Positions 4,487-5,587 of a stretch of DNA of 5,587 bases are shown here, piece by piece (within the stretch, counting starts at the first letter, position 1; each line of letters opens with the position of its first letter). The notes below the pieces were generated by a model. The model was given only the letters and a program-made list of their open reading frames with translations, did no database searches and was not told where the DNA came from. The translations under genes and the position numbers were made by a program. The DNA comes from Smithella sp. Its GTDB lineage: Bacteria > Desulfobacterota > Syntrophia > Syntrophales > Smithellaceae. The stretch covers positions 1 to 5,587 of the forward strand of contig JAAZOZ010000084.1 in assembly GCA_012797505.1 (NCBI GenBank), given 5' to 3'.

Positions 4487-5587
4487 ATGAGAACCAAGCA
4501 AGATTTTATCAACGCCCTGTCGAAAATGAAACGCAACATCTACTATGACGGGCAGCTGATCGACCGGACCGACGAGCTGCAAAGCGACTGCATCAACGTG
4601 ATGGGCACAACGTATGATGAGGCGGCCAAGCCGGAGAACGAAGTGCTGATGACGGCCACGTCTCACCTCACCGGGCAGAAGATCAACCGCTTCACGCACA
4701 TTCACCAGAACACGACCGACCTGCACCGCAAGCAGGACATGACCCGCATGCTCTGCCAGAAAGTCGGCGGCTGCATCCAGCGGTGCATGGGCATCGACGG
4801 CACCAACGCCATCTACAACGTATCGTTTGAAGCGGACAAGGTGAAGCCGGGCGAGACGAACTACCACGAGAATTTCAAGAAGTGGCTGACCCGCTTTCAG
4901 AAGGAAGACATGATTGCCGCCTGCGCCCAGACGGACACCAAGGGCGACCGTATGCTGCGTCCGGCCGAACAGCCAGATCCGAGCGCTTACGTGCGCATCA
5001 AAGAACGGACCAAGGACGGTATCATTGTGGAAGGCTGCAAACTGCACATCTCGGAAGCCTCCGTTTCCGATGAAGTGCTGGTGATTCCCACCCGCGCGCT
5101 GCGCAAGGAGGACAAGGACTACGCCGTGGCGTTTGCCGTGCCCGCGGACTACGACGGCATGAAGCAGGTGGTGACCATTCACAATTACCGCCAGCGGGAG
5201 CACTTCAAACGCGGATTCACGCCCGGGCTGACCGATTCGTATCTGATTTTCGACAACTGCTTCGTACCGTGGGAAAGGGTCTTCCTGGCCGGCGAGCACC
5301 TCTATGGCGGCGTTCTGGCGCTGCTCTTCGCGCTGTTCCATCGTCATTCCTACTCCGGCTGCAAGCCCGCCATCGGCGACGTCATTCTGGGCACGGCGGC
5401 GCTGGCCGCCGAATGCAACAACGTCCACAAGGAATCCCACGTCCGCGAGAAGCTGGCCGAGCTGATCATGACGATCGAGCTGGGCTACGCGGCGGGCTAC
5501 ACGGCTTCGGATCTGGGCAAACCGGAAGTTTACATTCCTGGAATGGGCTTTGTGCCGTTTGGCCCCGGCTCCTACATTCCCCATTCC
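4487..5587 (+). CDS. 4-hydroxybutyryl-CoA dehydratase-like (AbfD/HpaB family) enzyme, C-terminus cut
   Basis: The first 367 residues of a flavin and [4Fe-4S] dehydratase of the AbfD type, with the acyl-CoA-dehydrogenase-like fold of the HpaB family. AbfD converts 4-hydroxybutyryl-CoA to crotonyl-CoA by a ketyl-radical route and also isomerises vinylacetyl-CoA. Comparing from memory with Clostridium aminobutyricum AbfD, the cluster ligands Cys99, Cys103, His292 and Cys299 correspond to Cys96 and Cys100 (CIQRC) and His285 and Cys292 (HRHSYSGCK). Tyr296 and Lys300 are kept as Tyr289 and Lys293. Thr190 is Ser189 and Glu257 is Asp250. Cluster retention separates it from the flavin-only 4-hydroxyphenylacetate hydroxylases. 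About 120-150 residues, including the counterpart of Glu455, lie outside the window. AAGGAG (4472-4477) is 9 nt before the ATG. It probably acts on a CoA thioester in the cytoplasm; the exact substrate is open. Confidence 0.87.
   Translation, partial: MRTKQDFINALSKMKRNIYYDGQLIDRTDELQSDCINVMGTTYDEAAKPENEVLMTATSHLTGQKINRFTHIHQNTTDLHRKQDMTRMLCQKVGGCIQRCMGIDGTNAIYNVSFEADKVKPGETNYHENFKKWLTRFQKEDMIAACAQTDTKGDRMLRPAEQPDPSAYVRIKERTKDGIIVEGCKLHISEASVSDEVLVIPTRALRKEDKDYAVAFAVPADYDGMKQVVTIHNYRQREHFKRGFTPGLTDSYLIFDNCFVPWERVFLAGEHLYGGVLALLFALFHRHSYSGCKPAIGDVILGTAALAAECNNVHKESHVREKLAELIMTIELGYAAGYTASDLGKPEVYIPGMGFVPFGPGSYIPHS

Noticed and set aside
4451..5584. Long minus-strand open frame opposite the dehydratase
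   Set aside because: The plus strand has a clear family match, conserved Fe-S ligands and a good Shine-Dalgarno; the antisense frame has no domain features.

Overview
The window (about 55-58% G+C by eye) looks like chromosomal DNA from an anaerobic Deltaproteobacterium (Desulfobacterota); a syntrophic or sulfate-reducing lineage is plausible. This is inference. It rests on an oxygen-sensitive 4-hydroxybutyryl-CoA-dehydratase-type enzyme, a TetR/SDR/thioredoxin setting typical of acyl-CoA-degrading anaerobes, and intergenic DNA rich in palindromes and heptamer repeats. No rRNA or tRNA gene is present to settle the taxonomy.

Left part (1-1661, minus strand): a beta-CASP metallo-beta-lactamase-fold RNase-like gene runs off the left edge. 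Upstream of it, on the same strand, is a 34-residue gene that is nearly half lysine, too short for standard ORF calling but with a consensus Shine-Dalgarno. The 195-bp gap between them holds two heptamer repeat arrays in opposite orientation on either side of a palindrome.

Middle (1662-2060): a divergent intergenic region of about 400 bp without a convincing gene. It carries a candidate promoter for the lysine-rich gene and then a cluster of palindromic repeats. These are a perfect 28-bp palindrome, a REP/BIME-like pair of inverted GTAG-headed hairpins whose stems differ by compensatory changes, a 16-bp palindrome, and two diverged tandem stem-loop units.

Right part (2061-5587, plus strand): a short-chain dehydrogenase, a small thioredoxin-like protein (WCPFC), and a small cysteine-rich protein (CGGCNC and CGCPTAC motifs) lie close together and probably form one transcription unit. 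The third gene lacks an ATG, GTG or TTG start that would include its first cysteine motif. After an AT-rich 140-bp gap with a TTGACA promoter and three copies of an octamer come a TetR-family regulator and, 32 bp downstream, an AbfD/HpaB-family flavin/[4Fe-4S] dehydratase cut by the right edge. The dehydratase keeps all four iron-sulfur ligands but has Thr-to-Ser and Glu-to-Asp changes at two active-site positions, so its substrate may not be 4-hydroxybutyryl-CoA. The simplest reading is an acyl-CoA-type catabolic locus with a co-transcribed, probably autoregulating, regulator, next to a small redox operon.
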